Positions 8,395 through 15,689 of a stretch of 64,000 nt of DNA are shown here, one piece after another. The notes beneath the pieces are model-generated. The model worked only from the letters and a program-made list of their open reading frames with translations. It did not search any database and was not told where the DNA came from. This stretch comes from DATLGB01 sp963726825 (lineage in GTDB: Bacteria > Actinomycetota > Thermoleophilia > Solirubrobacterales > Solirubrobacteraceae), in assembly GCA_963726825.1 (NCBI GenBank), contig CAVSDT010000002.1:2259159-2323158 (forward strand), written 5' to 3'. Within the stretch, counting starts at the first letter, position 1, and the number at the start of each line of letters is the position of its first letter. A program made the translations under genes and the position numbers.

Positions 8395-10038
8395 TCAGGC
8401 CAGGTTCGACGACCGCGGGTAGGCGACGGACGGGTCGGTGAGCACGTTGACCAGCGACGGCCGGCCGCTGGAGAACGCCCGATCCAGCGCGCCGCGCAGC
8501 TCGCCGGGGGCCGAGACGAGCTCGGCGTGCCCCCCGAGCGCCTCGACGACCTTGTCGTAGCGGGTCTCGGGCCGGAGGTCCGCGATCACGCTGTAGCCGT
8601 ACAGCGCCTCCATCGGGTGCTTCTCCAGCGCCCAGATCCCGTTGTTGCCCATCACGCCGACGACGCCGACGCCGTGGCGCACCAGCGTGTCGTACTCCAT
8701 CCCGTGGAAGCCGAACGCGCCGTCGCCGAGCAGCAGCACGACCTGGCGCTCCGGGTGGGCGAGCTTGGCCGCCAGCGCGTAGCCGGGGCCGCTGCCGAGG
8801 CAGCCGAACGGCCCCGGATCCAGCCAGCTCCCGGGCGCGAACGAGTCGACGACCCGGCCGGCGAAGGAGCCGAAGTCGCCGCCGTCGACGATCACGATCG
8901 CGTCGCGGTCGAGCACGTCGGCCAGCTCGGAGAAGACCCGCATGGGGTGCAGCGGTGCGCGGTCGTCGGCGAGCGTCTCGCGCTCCGCGTCACGCTTGGC
9001 CGTCTCTGCCGCGCGCAGCTCGGCGACCCACGCGCCGGTGTCGGCGCCGGGGCCCACGCCCTCGCGCAGGGCGCGCAGCGACGCCCGGAGCTCGCCGTAG
9101 AGCTCGGCCTCGACCGGCCGCGGCGGCGTGCGGTCGGGCTCGGCGACGTCCATGACGATGAGCTGGGTCTCCTCGCCGAAGGCGGCGCCGAAGCCGAGGC
9201 GGAAGTCCATCGGGACGCCGATCACGAGCGCGACGTCGGCGCCCTTGAGCGCGGCGGATCGGGTGCGGGCGAAGGCGAGCTCGTGGTCGGCCGGCAAGCA
9301 GCCGCGGCCGAGCCCGTTGAGGAACACGGGAATGCCGAGGGCCTCGGCGAGCGCTTGGAGCTCCGCCTCCCCGCGACCCCAGTAGAGGCCGGTGCCCGCC
9401 ATCACGACGGGGCGCTCGGCGTCCCGCAGGACGGCGACGGCGCGGTCCAGCGCGGTGGCGTCGGCGGCGGCGGGACGGACCGGAGCCGGTGCGACCTCGA
9501 TGCCCTCCGGGGCCGCGATCTCCCCGAAGACGTGATCGAGCGGGAGGTCGATGAACGCGGGGCCGGACGGTGGGCCCTGCGCGGCGGCGAACGCCTCGTC
9601 GAGCAGGCCCGGGATCTCCGCCGTCGAGTCGGGCGTGTCGGCCAGCCGGGTGAGCGGGCGCACGAACGGCACGTGGTCGAGCTCCTGGAGGGAGCCCTGC
9701 CCCCAGCGGAAGGCGGGCGCGCGGCCACCCAGCACGACCATCGGAGAGCCGTTCTGCTGCGCGGAGGCCATCGCGCTCATCCCGTTCGTGACCCCGGGCC
9801 CCGCCGTCAGCGCGGCGACGCCCGGGCTGCGGGTGACCTTCGCCCAGCCCTCGGCGGCGAACGCGGCCGTCGCCTCGTGGCGCACGTCGATGAGCTCGAT
9901 CCCCTCCGCGCGACAGCCGTCGTAGACCGAGAAGAGGTGCCCGCCGGACAGGGTGAACAGCTTCGTGACGCCGTGGGCCTTCAGCCGCTTGGCGACCAGC
10001 CGGCCGCCGTGCAGTGCCTGGGGTGTGTCGTCGCTCAT
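8395..10038 (-). CDS. Thiamine-diphosphate enzyme, acetolactate synthase large-subunit-like
   Basis: 547 residues with the three-domain layout of the acetolactate synthase/oxalyl-CoA decarboxylase superfamily. The catalytic Glu is Glu55 in IDVRHEATAAF, and the ThDP-binding motif starts at LGDGAFGFHGMEY and ends at GNNGIW (about residues 437-465). The N-terminal SGGHLFSVYDG loop resembles the 2-hydroxyacyl-CoA lyase and ILVBL-like branch more than anabolic IlvB. There is no ilvN or ilvC next to it, so a role in valine synthesis is unlikely. The exact reaction cannot be assigned; carboligation or decarboxylation of a 2-oxo or acyl-CoA substrate is expected. Confidence 0.85.
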   Translation of the reverse strand: MSDDTPQALHGGRLVAKRLKAHGVTKLFTLSGGHLFSVYDGCRAEGIELIDVRHEATAAFAAEGWAKVTRSPGVAALTAGPGVTNGMSAMASAQQNGSPMVVLGGRAPAFRWGQGSLQELDHVPFVRPLTRLADTPDSTAEIPGLLDEAFAAAQGPPSGPAFIDLPLDHVFGEIAAPEGIEVAPAPVRPAAADATALDRAVAVLRDAERPVVMAGTGLYWGRGEAELQALAEALGIPVFLNGLGRGCLPADHELAFARTRSAALKGADVALVIGVPMDFRLGFGAAFGEETQLIVMDVAEPDRTPPRPVEAELYGELRASLRALREGVGPGADTGAWVAELRAAETAKRDAERETLADDRAPLHPMRVFSELADVLDRDAIVIVDGGDFGSFAGRVVDSFAPGSWLDPGPFGCLGSGPGYALAAKLAHPERQVVLLLGDGAFGFHGMEYDTLVRHGVGVVGVMGNNGIWALEKHPMEALYGYSVIADLRPETRYDKVVEALGGHAELVSAPGELRGALDRAFSSGRPSLVNVLTDPSVAYPRSSNLA

Positions 10039-10105
10039 CGGCGGATTGGATCAGACCTGACCCCCCGGCTGGGGGGTTCGGCTTCCGTCCGCGCCCATCC
10101 GGACG

Positions 10106-10111
10106 TAGCGT
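10106..10111 (+). promoter_or_regulatory. Candidate -10 for the 57-residue gene
   Basis: TAGCGT lies 7 bases before the ATG, with TTCCGT 17 bases further upstream (10083-10088), suggesting a leaderless transcript. Confidence 0.35.
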
Positions 10112-10118
10112 CAACAGC

Positions 10119-10292
10119 ATGGACGACCACCCCGCCCCCACGCTGCGCATCGCGCTCCACGACGCCGACGCGGACCTCGACGCCCTGCTCGAGCCACCGC
10201 TGCCGGAGTACGTCACGGACCCCGAGGTGCAGCGCTCGGTCGAGGCCGAGCGCTACGACGAGCAGATCCTCGCCGCGCTCGTCTTTCCCTGA
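10119..10292 (+). CDS. Small acidic protein, function unknown
   Basis: 57 residues, starting MDDHPAPTLRI and rich in Asp, Glu, Leu and Ala. No signal peptide, membrane segment or Cys. The frame has the strong third-position GC bias of the surrounding genes and a TAGCGT box 7 bases before the ATG. It lies between the divergent TPP enzyme and the HxlR regulator. No family is recognised, and it could still be a chance frame. Confidence 0.45.
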   Translation: MDDHPAPTLRIALHDADADLDALLEPPLPEYVTDPEVQRSVEAERYDEQILAALVFP

Positions 10293-10400
10293 GGCGAGCG
10301 CCCACAGCGGGCGCGAGGGGGCCCGGCCGGCGTCGCTGCCCCGTCGCCGCTGACGACGCTCAGCAGCCCTTGCGACGGCGTTTAGACCGGTACGGGATCG

Positions 10401-10406
10401 TATAAA
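10401..10406 (+). promoter_or_regulatory. Candidate -10 for the HxlR gene
   Basis: TATAAA in an unusually AT-rich patch, about 70 bases before the proposed start. It is the best -10 look-alike in the neighbourhood, though no well-spaced -35 is visible. Confidence 0.35.
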
Positions 10407-10453
10407 AGACTGTTCGTCGTGCCATATGCCAAGATGCACGTTCCAGCACCCTG

Positions 10454-10465
10454 AATCCGGATTCA
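10454..10465. promoter_or_regulatory. Perfect 12-bp palindrome before the HxlR gene
   Basis: GAATCCGGATTC sits immediately upstream of the ribosome binding site of the HxlR gene. HxlR regulators bind as dimers and often autoregulate, so this is a reasonable operator candidate. Confidence 0.4.
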
Positions 10466-10477
10466 CGGAGGAACTCG

Positions 10478-11167
10478 ATTCCCGGCCCACCGCCCCAGAA
10501 ACGGCACCCGTACGACCAATGGTCGCCTGACGCCCGCGCCCTCGACCTCGTCGGGGACAAGTGGACGCTGCTCATCATCCGCGACCTCGCGTCAGGGCCG
10601 CGGCGCTTCGTCGAGCTGCAGCGGACGCTGCCGGGGATCTCCACGGAGCAGCTGCGCTCGCGCCTGAACCGGATGGTCGCCGACGGGCTGCTGACCCGCC
10701 AGCGCTACCGGGAGGTCCCGCCGCGCGTCGACTACGAGCTCACGGAGCGCTCCCGTGCCCTGGCGCCCGTCGTCGGCGAGCTGGCCCGCTGGGGCTACCA
10801 GTGGACCTGGGGCTCGCCCCGCAAGGGCGAGGCGATCAACATCGGCGCGATCTTCCGCACCGCCCCCGGGCTGCTGGAGCTCTCGGGCTCGGACGGTGGC
10901 GTCGTCGAGCTCGTCGTGGAGGGCGACCGCGGCGGTGATCGCTCCTACGTGCTGACCGTCGAGGACGGGGCGAGCACCATCAGCGAGCAGCCGCCGGAGG
11001 ACGCCGACGCGCAGGTGACCGGGGAGATCCGCGCCTGGGTCGCGGCGCTCGGTCCGGACGCGGACACGTCGGATCTCACCTACTCCGGCGACCGCGGTCT
11101 CGCGGACGCCGTCGTCGGCGCCTTCGCCGCCGAGGCCGCGCGCGGCACGTCCTCCGTCGCCGCCTGA
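10478..11167 (+). CDS. HxlR-family winged-helix regulator with C-terminal sterol-carrier-like domain, apparent ATT start
   Basis: 229 residues if begun at ATT. The HxlR core is unmistakable: ALDLVGDKWTLLIIRDLASG, FVELQRTLPGISTEQLRSRL and the wing YELTERSRALAPVVGELARWG (quoted in part). Residues after about 115 resemble the SCP2-like domain often fused to these regulators. In this frame no ATG, GTG or TTG occurs between the stop at 10403 and codon 10673, which lies inside the DNA-binding domain. An ATT at 10478 follows a strong GGAGGA (10466-10471) by 6 bases, so it is the best start. Alternatives are a CTG at 10451 or an indel in the sequence. The ligand is unknown. Confidence 0.82.
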   Translation: MPGPPPQKRHPYDQWSPDARALDLVGDKWTLLIIRDLASGPRRFVELQRTLPGISTEQLRSRLNRMVADGLLTRQRYREVPPRVDYELTERSRALAPVVGELARWGYQWTWGSPRKGEAINIGAIFRTAPGLLELSGSDGGVVELVVEGDRGGDRSYVLTVEDGASTISEQPPEDADAQVTGEIRAWVAALGPDADTSDLTYSGDRGLADAVVGAFAAEAARGTSSVAA

Positions 11168-11180
11168 ACCGGCAGATCGC

Positions 11181-11203
11181 CTGCCCGCCGCGCCGGCGGG
11201 CAG
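11181..11203. terminator. Hairpin between HxlR gene and tRNA-Leu
   Basis: Nine-base perfect arms (11181-11189 and 11195-11203) with a 5-base loop, between convergent genes. No T tract. Confidence 0.55.
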
Positions 11204-11214
11204 GGCGCGGCCCA

Positions 11215-11288
11215 TGCCCGGGGTGGGAGTCGAACCCACACTGCGCGGGACTTAAATCCGCCGCCTCTACCAGTTGGGCTACCCGGGC
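11215..11288 (-). tRNA. tRNA-Leu (TAA), class I-like with short variable loop
   Basis: The acceptor stem GCCCGGG/CCCGGGC is perfect and the T arm GTGGG-TTCGACT-CCCAC is perfect. The anticodon loop reads TTTAAGT, giving anticodon TAA at 11252-11254. Bacterial tRNA-Leu normally has a long class II variable arm, but only five bases (GCAGT) separate the anticodon stem and T stem here. The anticodon stem also has an A-C mismatch next to the loop, and the D stem is imperfect. CCA is not encoded, and the discriminator is A as expected for leucine. The tRNA call is secure; its aminoacylation identity is less so. Confidence 0.85.
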
Positions 11289-11377
11289 AGTCGCTCGCGT
11301 CCGGACTCTAAGGCGATCATGAGAGCTTCGTTGCCGCAACTCCAACCTCCTGCGGCGGTTGCTATCCCTGGTCCCCC

Positions 11378-12880
11378 GTGGAGGTCTCTGCCCTCAAGCA
11401 CACGGGCGCCGTCGGCGCCCACGGCCGCTCCCCCCTGCTGCGCCTGCAGTCGGACGAGCGGCTCGTCGCCCTGATCCGGCGCGGCAACCACCACGCCTTC
11501 GAGGCCCTCGTCAGCCGCTACCAGTCGCGTCTGCTCGCCTTCTGCCGGCACATGCTGTCCTCACGCGAGGACGCCGAGGACGTGCTCCAGGAGGTCTTCG
11601 CCGCCGCCTTCAACGCGATGCTCGCGGACGAGCGGCCGATCAACGTGCGGCCGTGGCTGTACCGGATCGCGCGCAACCGATCGTTGAACCACCTGCGCAA
11701 GGCGACGGCCATCGGCGTGGACTCGATGGACATCCACCTGGCCGAGCACGGCCAGACGACGGCCGACCGCGTGCACAAGCGCGAGGACTTCCGCAACCTG
11801 CTCGAGGACGTCGGGGAGCTGGCGGAGACGCAGCGCACCGCCCTGCTGCTGCGCGAGATCGACGCGCTCTCCTACGACCAGATCGCCGTGGTGATGGACA
11901 CCACGGTGCCCTCGGTGAAGTCGCTGCTCGTCCGGGCCCGCGTGTCGTTGGCCGAGGCGGCCGAGGCGCGCCTGCTCAGCTGCGAGGACGTCCGGGTCGA
12001 GCTCGGCGAGGTCGCCGAGGGGCTGCGGCGCACGAGCGCCCCGGTGCGCCGCCACGTGCGTGGATGCGAGCGCTGCTCGACCTTTCGCTCGCAGCTCAAG
12101 CACAACAACAAGGCCCTGGCGGCCCTGTTCCCCGTCGCCCCGCTGCTGATGGCCAAGAAGCTCCTGCTCGCCCACCTCGGCACCTCCGCCGCGGCCGGCG
12201 GGTCGAGCGCCGCCGCCGGCACTGCCGCGACCGCCGTCGGGGCGAGCACCGCCGCGGGTGCCGCCGGCGCCGCCGCCGGCGGGCTGATGCAGGCCGGCGT
12301 CGCCACCGTCGTCACGAAGGCCACGGCCGGCCTGGCCGCCGCCGCGATCGTCACCGCCGGCGCCGTCGAGGTCAATCACCGCGCGCACCCCCGCGCGGTC
12401 GGCAAGCCCGCCGCCGCCGCCGTCGCGCCGGCGACGTCCGCAGCCGGTCCCTCGGCCCCGGCCCCGGTCGCGGTCGCCAGTGCCCCGCAGCCCGCGTCGC
12501 CCGCCCCGACCGGCTCCGACGCCGAGCAGCGCGAGGCGCCCCGGGCCGAGCACCACCGCGACGCGAAGGCGGCTCCCAGGCCAAGCTCGACACCCACGCC
12601 CGCCGCGACCCCGGCCGCGACGCCCACCGCGACGCCCACGGCGGCCCCGAAGGCCGCCGCGCCCGGCGCCTTCGACCACGGCGCCGACACCACCACGCTT
12701 CCGACCGACCAGACCGGCCAGCCGACTCCGGCGTCCACGGCGCCCGCCGCCATGCCGACCCCGGCCCCGACCGCCCCGCCGGCCGCCACCCCCACCCCGG
12801 CGCCCGCCGAGACCCCCGCGCCGACGCCGGCCGCGCCGACGCCCGCGCCCACCGAGTCGGCGCCGACCCCCGCGCCGTAG
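11378..12880 (+). CDS. ECF sigma factor with C-terminal zinc finger and Thr/Pro-rich tail
   Basis: 500 residues, far longer than a typical 180-200 residue ECF sigma. Region 2 spans about 30-95 (AFEALVSRYQSRLLAFCRHM, EDAEDVLQEVF, PWLYRIARN), and region 4 about 140-200 (LLLREIDALSYDQIAVVMD, SVKSLLVRARVSL). A zinc-finger motif of anti-sigma type follows, with HVRGCERC near 224-231 and an earlier Cys in LLSCEDVR. An Ala/Gly-rich hydrophobic stretch near 315-333 may cross the membrane. The last 160 residues are Ala/Pro/Thr-rich. This looks like a sigma factor fused to its own zinc-binding and possibly membrane sensor module. The GTG start leaves a short N-terminal leader. Confidence 0.88.
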   Translation: MEVSALKHTGAVGAHGRSPLLRLQSDERLVALIRRGNHHAFEALVSRYQSRLLAFCRHMLSSREDAEDVLQEVFAAAFNAMLADERPINVRPWLYRIARNRSLNHLRKATAIGVDSMDIHLAEHGQTTADRVHKREDFRNLLEDVGELAETQRTALLLREIDALSYDQIAVVMDTTVPSVKSLLVRARVSLAEAAEARLLSCEDVRVELGEVAEGLRRTSAPVRRHVRGCERCSTFRSQLKHNNKALAALFPVAPLLMAKKLLLAHLGTSAAAGGSSAAAGTAATAVGASTAAGAAGAAAGGLMQAGVATVVTKATAGLAAAAIVTAGAVEVNHRAHPRAVGKPAAAAVAPATSAAGPSAPAPVAVASAPQPASPAPTGSDAEQREAPRAEHHRDAKAAPRPSSTPTPAATPAATPTATPTAAPKAAAPGAFDHGADTTTLPTDQTGQPTPASTAPAAMPTPAPTAPPAATPTPAPAETPAPTPAAPTPAPTESAPTPAP

Positions 12881-12890
12881 GGCCGCGCCC

Positions 12891-12896
12891 TACCCT
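12891..12896 (+). promoter_or_regulatory. Candidate -10 for csaA
   Basis: TACCCT, 8 bases before the ATG and just after the sigma-factor stop codon. Confidence 0.35.
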
Positions 12897-12904
12897 CGCC
12901 CCGC

Positions 12905-13240
12905 ATGGGCGAGATCTCCTTCGACGAGTTCCTCGCGGTCGACATGCGCGTCGGGCGCGTCACGGCCGTCGACGACTTCCCCGAGGCGCGCAAGCCGGCG
13001 TGGAAGCTCCTCATCGACTTCGGGCCCGAGATCGGCGTCAAGCGCTCCTCGGCGCAGATCACCAACTACGAGCGCGAAGCGCTGCTCGGTCGCCGGGTGG
13101 TGGCCGTCGTGAACTTCCCGCCGCGCCAGATCGGCCCGTTCATGTCCGAGGTCCTGTGTCTGGGCGCCCCCGACGAGCAGGGCCGCGTGATCCTCCTGGC
13201 GCCTGACGAGGACGTCCCCGTCGGCGGCCGGGTCTTCTGA
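12905..13240 (+). CDS. csaA: CsaA-type tRNA-binding/chaperone protein
   Basis: 111 residues, the full length of CsaA/Trbp111 proteins, forming a single OB fold that dimerises. Diagnostic stretches are FPEARKPAWKLLIDFG, KRSSAQITNYE, and VVAVVNFPPRQIGPFMSEVL. CsaA has been linked to protein export and chaperoning, and the fold binds tRNA structurally. The methionyl-tRNA synthetase in this window lacks the C-terminal version of this domain, so a trans-acting role is conceivable, but that is inference. It ends directly against the convergent RAM-domain gene (no spacer). Confidence 0.93.
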   Translation: MGEISFDEFLAVDMRVGRVTAVDDFPEARKPAWKLLIDFGPEIGVKRSSAQITNYEREALLGRRVVAVVNFPPRQIGPFMSEVLCLGAPDEQGRVILLAPDEDVPVGGRVF

Positions 13241-13516
13241 CTAGGACCCGATGGAGAACAGCGCCTCGAGGTCGTGCTTGGAGAAGACCTCGAAGGCGAG
13301 CATCGTGTGGGTGCGACGGATGCCGGGCAACTGGCTGAGCTGGTGCTGCACGACGCGGGAGACGTCCTCGGGCGCCTTCACGCGCACGACGCAGGCGAAG
13401 TCCCAGTCGCCCGTGACGGAGTAGGCCTCGGCGACGCCGTCGATGCCGGCGAGCGCCTCGCCGAGGGTGGCGAGGGCGGACTGCTCCGCCTCCACGAGCG
13501 TGATGGCGTGGGTCAT
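13241..13516 (-). CDS. Stand-alone Lrp/AsnC ligand-binding (RAM) domain
   Basis: 91 residues covering only the ACT-like effector domain of Lrp/AsnC regulators, without the DNA-binding half. The pattern is a beta-strand TLVEAEQS start, a VAEAYSVTGDWDFACVVRVK core (the YSVTGDWD turn is typical), and a C-terminal RRTHTMLAFEVF strand. Such proteins form decamer-like rings that bind amino acids and may modulate full-length Lrp proteins. The start overlaps the stop of the upstream 115-residue gene by four bases (ATGA), so the two are probably one operon. Confidence 0.85.
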   Translation of the reverse strand: MTHAITLVEAEQSALATLGEALAGIDGVAEAYSVTGDWDFACVVRVKAPEDVSRVVQHQLSQLPGIRRTHTMLAFEVFSKHDLEALFSIGS

Positions 13517-13860
13517 GCGTCCTCCCGGGCGGGGGTCTGTGGCGGTGGGCCGAGCTCCCGCGCGAGCTCCATGCCGACGGCGACGCCGATCATCATCCCG
13601 AGCCGCGTCTCCTCCGCGATGAGGGTGCGCACGGCACGGTCGCGCGCCTCCGGGTCCTCCGTGGCGAGCGCCTTGCGGACCTCGTCGGCGTGCACGGTGC
13701 CGAAGAAGCCGCCCTCGTCGAGGGCCTGGTTGAGGATCGTCTGCAGCTGCGGGGCCGCGCCGGTGACGTCGCGCAGCGCCTGGGCCACGCGGTCGGGCTC
13801 CGTCAGCGCCTGGACGGCGGCGTCGAGCTGCTCGAGGCTGTAACGGCTAGGACCCTCCAC
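13513..13860 (-). CDS. Helical protein of unknown function
   Basis: 115 residues, predicted mostly helical, no signal peptide, membrane segment or Cys. It begins MEGPSRYSLEQLDAAVQ and contains a paired-helix core around LRDVTGAAPQLQTILNQAL, then a Gly/Met-rich LGMMIGVAVGMELAREL helix. It is translationally coupled to the RAM-domain protein and may partner it. No family is recognised. The selD gene starts divergently 23 bases away, so the two share a very short promoter region. Confidence 0.65.
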   Translation of the reverse strand: MEGPSRYSLEQLDAAVQALTEPDRVAQALRDVTGAAPQLQTILNQALDEGGFFGTVHADEVRKALATEDPEARDRAVRTLIAEETRLGMMIGVAVGMELARELGPPPQTPAREDA

Positions 13861-13883
13861 GTGCGGGCAGCATAGGTCGGGAC

Positions 13884-14891
13884 ATGCCCATCGCCCTCAC
13901 GTCCCTCAGCCACGGCGCCGGCTGCGGCTGCAAGCTCGGCGCGGCGCAGTTGCGCCCAGTCGTCGCGACGCTCCCCGCGCCCACTGATCCGCGGGTCCTC
14001 GCCTCCGCGGCCAGCGCCGAGGACGCGGGCGTCGTGCGCCTCACCGACGACCTGGCCATCGTCTCCACGGCTGACTTCTTCACCCCGATCGTCGACGACG
14101 CCTACGCGTTCGGGCGCATCGCGGCGACCAACGCGCTCTCCGACGTCTACGCGATGGGCGCCGAGCCGGTGTGCGCGATCAACCTCGTCGCCTGGCCCCT
14201 CGAGGTCCTCGGCCCCGACGTGCTCGCCGACGTCCTGCGCGGCGGCCACGACGCCGTCACCGCCGCCGGCGCGTCGATCGTCGGCGGCCACTCGATCGAC
14301 GACCCCGAGCCCAAGTACGGGCTCGCCGTCACCGGGACGGTGCATCCGGACGAGCTGCTCACGAACTCCGGGGGTCAGGTCGGCGACACGCTCGTGCTGA
14401 CCAAGCCACTGGGGGCGGGGACGGTCGCCACCGCGATCAAGCGCGGGCTGGCCGACGCGGACCTCGTCGAGCGGGCCGTCGAGGTCATGACCACGCTCAA
14501 CGCCCGCGCGGCCACGCAGGCGCGCGCAGCAGGGGCGCACGCCCTGACCGACGTGACGGGCTTCGGCCTGCTCGGCCACGCGCACGAGCTCGCGGAGGCG
14601 TCCGGGGTCGCCGCGGAGCTCGAGGCGGAGGCCGTGCCGGCGATCGACGGCGTGCTCGACCTGCTCGCGAGCGGCGATGCGATCGCCGGCGGCACGCGGC
14701 GCAACCACGCCGACGCCGGGACCTACACCGCGTGGACCACCGTCTCGGACGCGCACGCCTGGCTGATCACGGACGCGATGACCTCCGGTGGCCTGCTCGT
14801 CGCCGTCGCGCCCGAGCGCGCGGGCGAGGTCGACGGCTGGGTGGTCGGCCGCCTCGTGGCGGGCGCTCCCGGGACGCTCGTGGTGCGTTAG
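13884..14891 (+). CDS. selD: Selenide, water dikinase (selenophosphate synthetase)
   Basis: 335 residues. Makes selenophosphate from selenide and ATP, the donor for selenocysteine and selenouridine. The catalytic GCGCK motif has Cys14 and Lys17 in the positions of the essential Cys/Lys of characterised SelD, so here it is a Cys rather than a selenocysteine enzyme. ATP/Mg-binding segments include DDLAIVSTADFFTPIVDD, YAMGAEPVCAINLVAWPL, GGHSIDDPEPKYGLAVTG and DVTGFGLLGHAHELAEASG. No selA, selB, selC or selU is in the window. The stop interlocks with the convergent rhomboid-like gene (4-base overlap). Confidence 0.95.
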   Translation: MPIALTSLSHGAGCGCKLGAAQLRPVVATLPAPTDPRVLASAASAEDAGVVRLTDDLAIVSTADFFTPIVDDAYAFGRIAATNALSDVYAMGAEPVCAINLVAWPLEVLGPDVLADVLRGGHDAVTAAGASIVGGHSIDDPEPKYGLAVTGTVHPDELLTNSGGQVGDTLVLTKPLGAGTVATAIKRGLADADLVERAVEVMTTLNARAATQARAAGAHALTDVTGFGLLGHAHELAEASGVAAELEAEAVPAIDGVLDLLASGDAIAGGTRRNHADAGTYTAWTTVSDAHAWLITDAMTSGGLLVAVAPERAGEVDGWVVGRLVAGAPGTLVVR

Positions 14892-15655
14892 CGCTCGCGC
14901 AGGCGCGCGAGCGGGATGCCGAGCGCCAGGCCGGCGACCGCGCCGCCGATGCCGGCGAGCGCGTTGGCCTCGACGTAGGCGACGGGCAGCAGCGCGAGGA
15001 TGATCGCCGCCCCGGCGACGGCCAGCCAGTCCGTCTCGGTCTCGGCGTTGGCGCGGACGGCGAGCGCGTCGCGCACCACCCACGCGCCGAGCAGCGCGAG
15101 CGCCCCGGCGTTGGCGCCGGTGAGGAACGCCTCCGGGTCGCCGAGCAGCGCGAGCCCCGTTCCGGCGGCGGTGCCGAGGAGGAAGACGACGAGCGGCGCC
15201 CACCAGCCGTGCCGGCGCTCGAGCAGCCAGCCGAACAGGAAGCAGCCGCCGACGGCGACGATCTCGTAGCCGGTCGAGCCGTAGTAGAAGGCGGTGGTCA
15301 GCGGGCGCCAGGGGTCGCCCTGGATGCCGGTGAGCATCACGACGCTGAACGTGTCGAGCACCGCGACCGTCGCCAGGAGCGTGAACAGGACCGGGACGGC
15401 CACGAACGCGAGGGCGACCCACGGCCGCGAGTCCCCCCGGACGCCGGGCAGCTCACCCGCGCGCAGGCGGCCGAGGCGGGGTGGACGATCGCGCTTGGGC
15501 CGGCGCTCGCGCACGGGCTTCGGCGTCCCGCCCTTCTCCAGCTTCGGGGCGCGCTTGCGCAGCCGGTGACCGCAGTAGGGGCACTCCGTGATGTACGGGC
15601 TGACCTCGGCCTGGCAGTTCTTGCACACGACGAACAGATCCGGGCTCGGGGCCAT
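14888..15655 (-). CDS. Rhomboid-like membrane protein with N-terminal zinc ribbon, probably non-proteolytic
   Basis: 255 residues. Residues 11-28 form a zinc ribbon (Cys11-x2-Cys14, Cys25-x2-Cys28). A basic linker follows, then six hydrophobic segments from about residue 83. The fourth carries FLTGANAGALALLGAW, which aligns with the rhomboid active-site GxSG helix, but Asn stands in place of the catalytic Ser. The last helix reads GIGGAVAGLALG without the catalytic His. It therefore looks like a pseudo-rhomboid that binds rather than cuts membrane proteins. The partner is unknown. The gene converges on selD with overlapping stops. Confidence 0.72.
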   Translation of the reverse strand: MAPSPDLFVVCKNCQAEVSPYITECPYCGHRLRKRAPKLEKGGTPKPVRERRPKRDRPPRLGRLRAGELPGVRGDSRPWVALAFVAVPVLFTLLATVAVLDTFSVVMLTGIQGDPWRPLTTAFYYGSTGYEIVAVGGCFLFGWLLERRHGWWAPLVVFLLGTAAGTGLALLGDPEAFLTGANAGALALLGAWVVRDALAVRANAETETDWLAVAGAAIILALLPVAYVEANALAGIGGAVAGLALGIPLARLRER

Positions 15656-15677
15656 GGCTCGATTCTATGGCGCGGGG

Positions 15678-15683
15678 TAGGCT
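15678..15683 (+). promoter_or_regulatory. Candidate -10 for the aldolase gene
   Basis: TAGGCT, 6 bases before the ATG, again implying a leaderless or nearly leaderless message. Confidence 0.4.
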
Positions 15684-15689
15684 TCGCCC

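Noticed and set aside
12540..12880. Repetitive Ala/Pro/Thr codons as a DNA repeat element
   Set aside because: It is low-complexity coding sequence of the sigma-factor tail, without a defined repeat unit.
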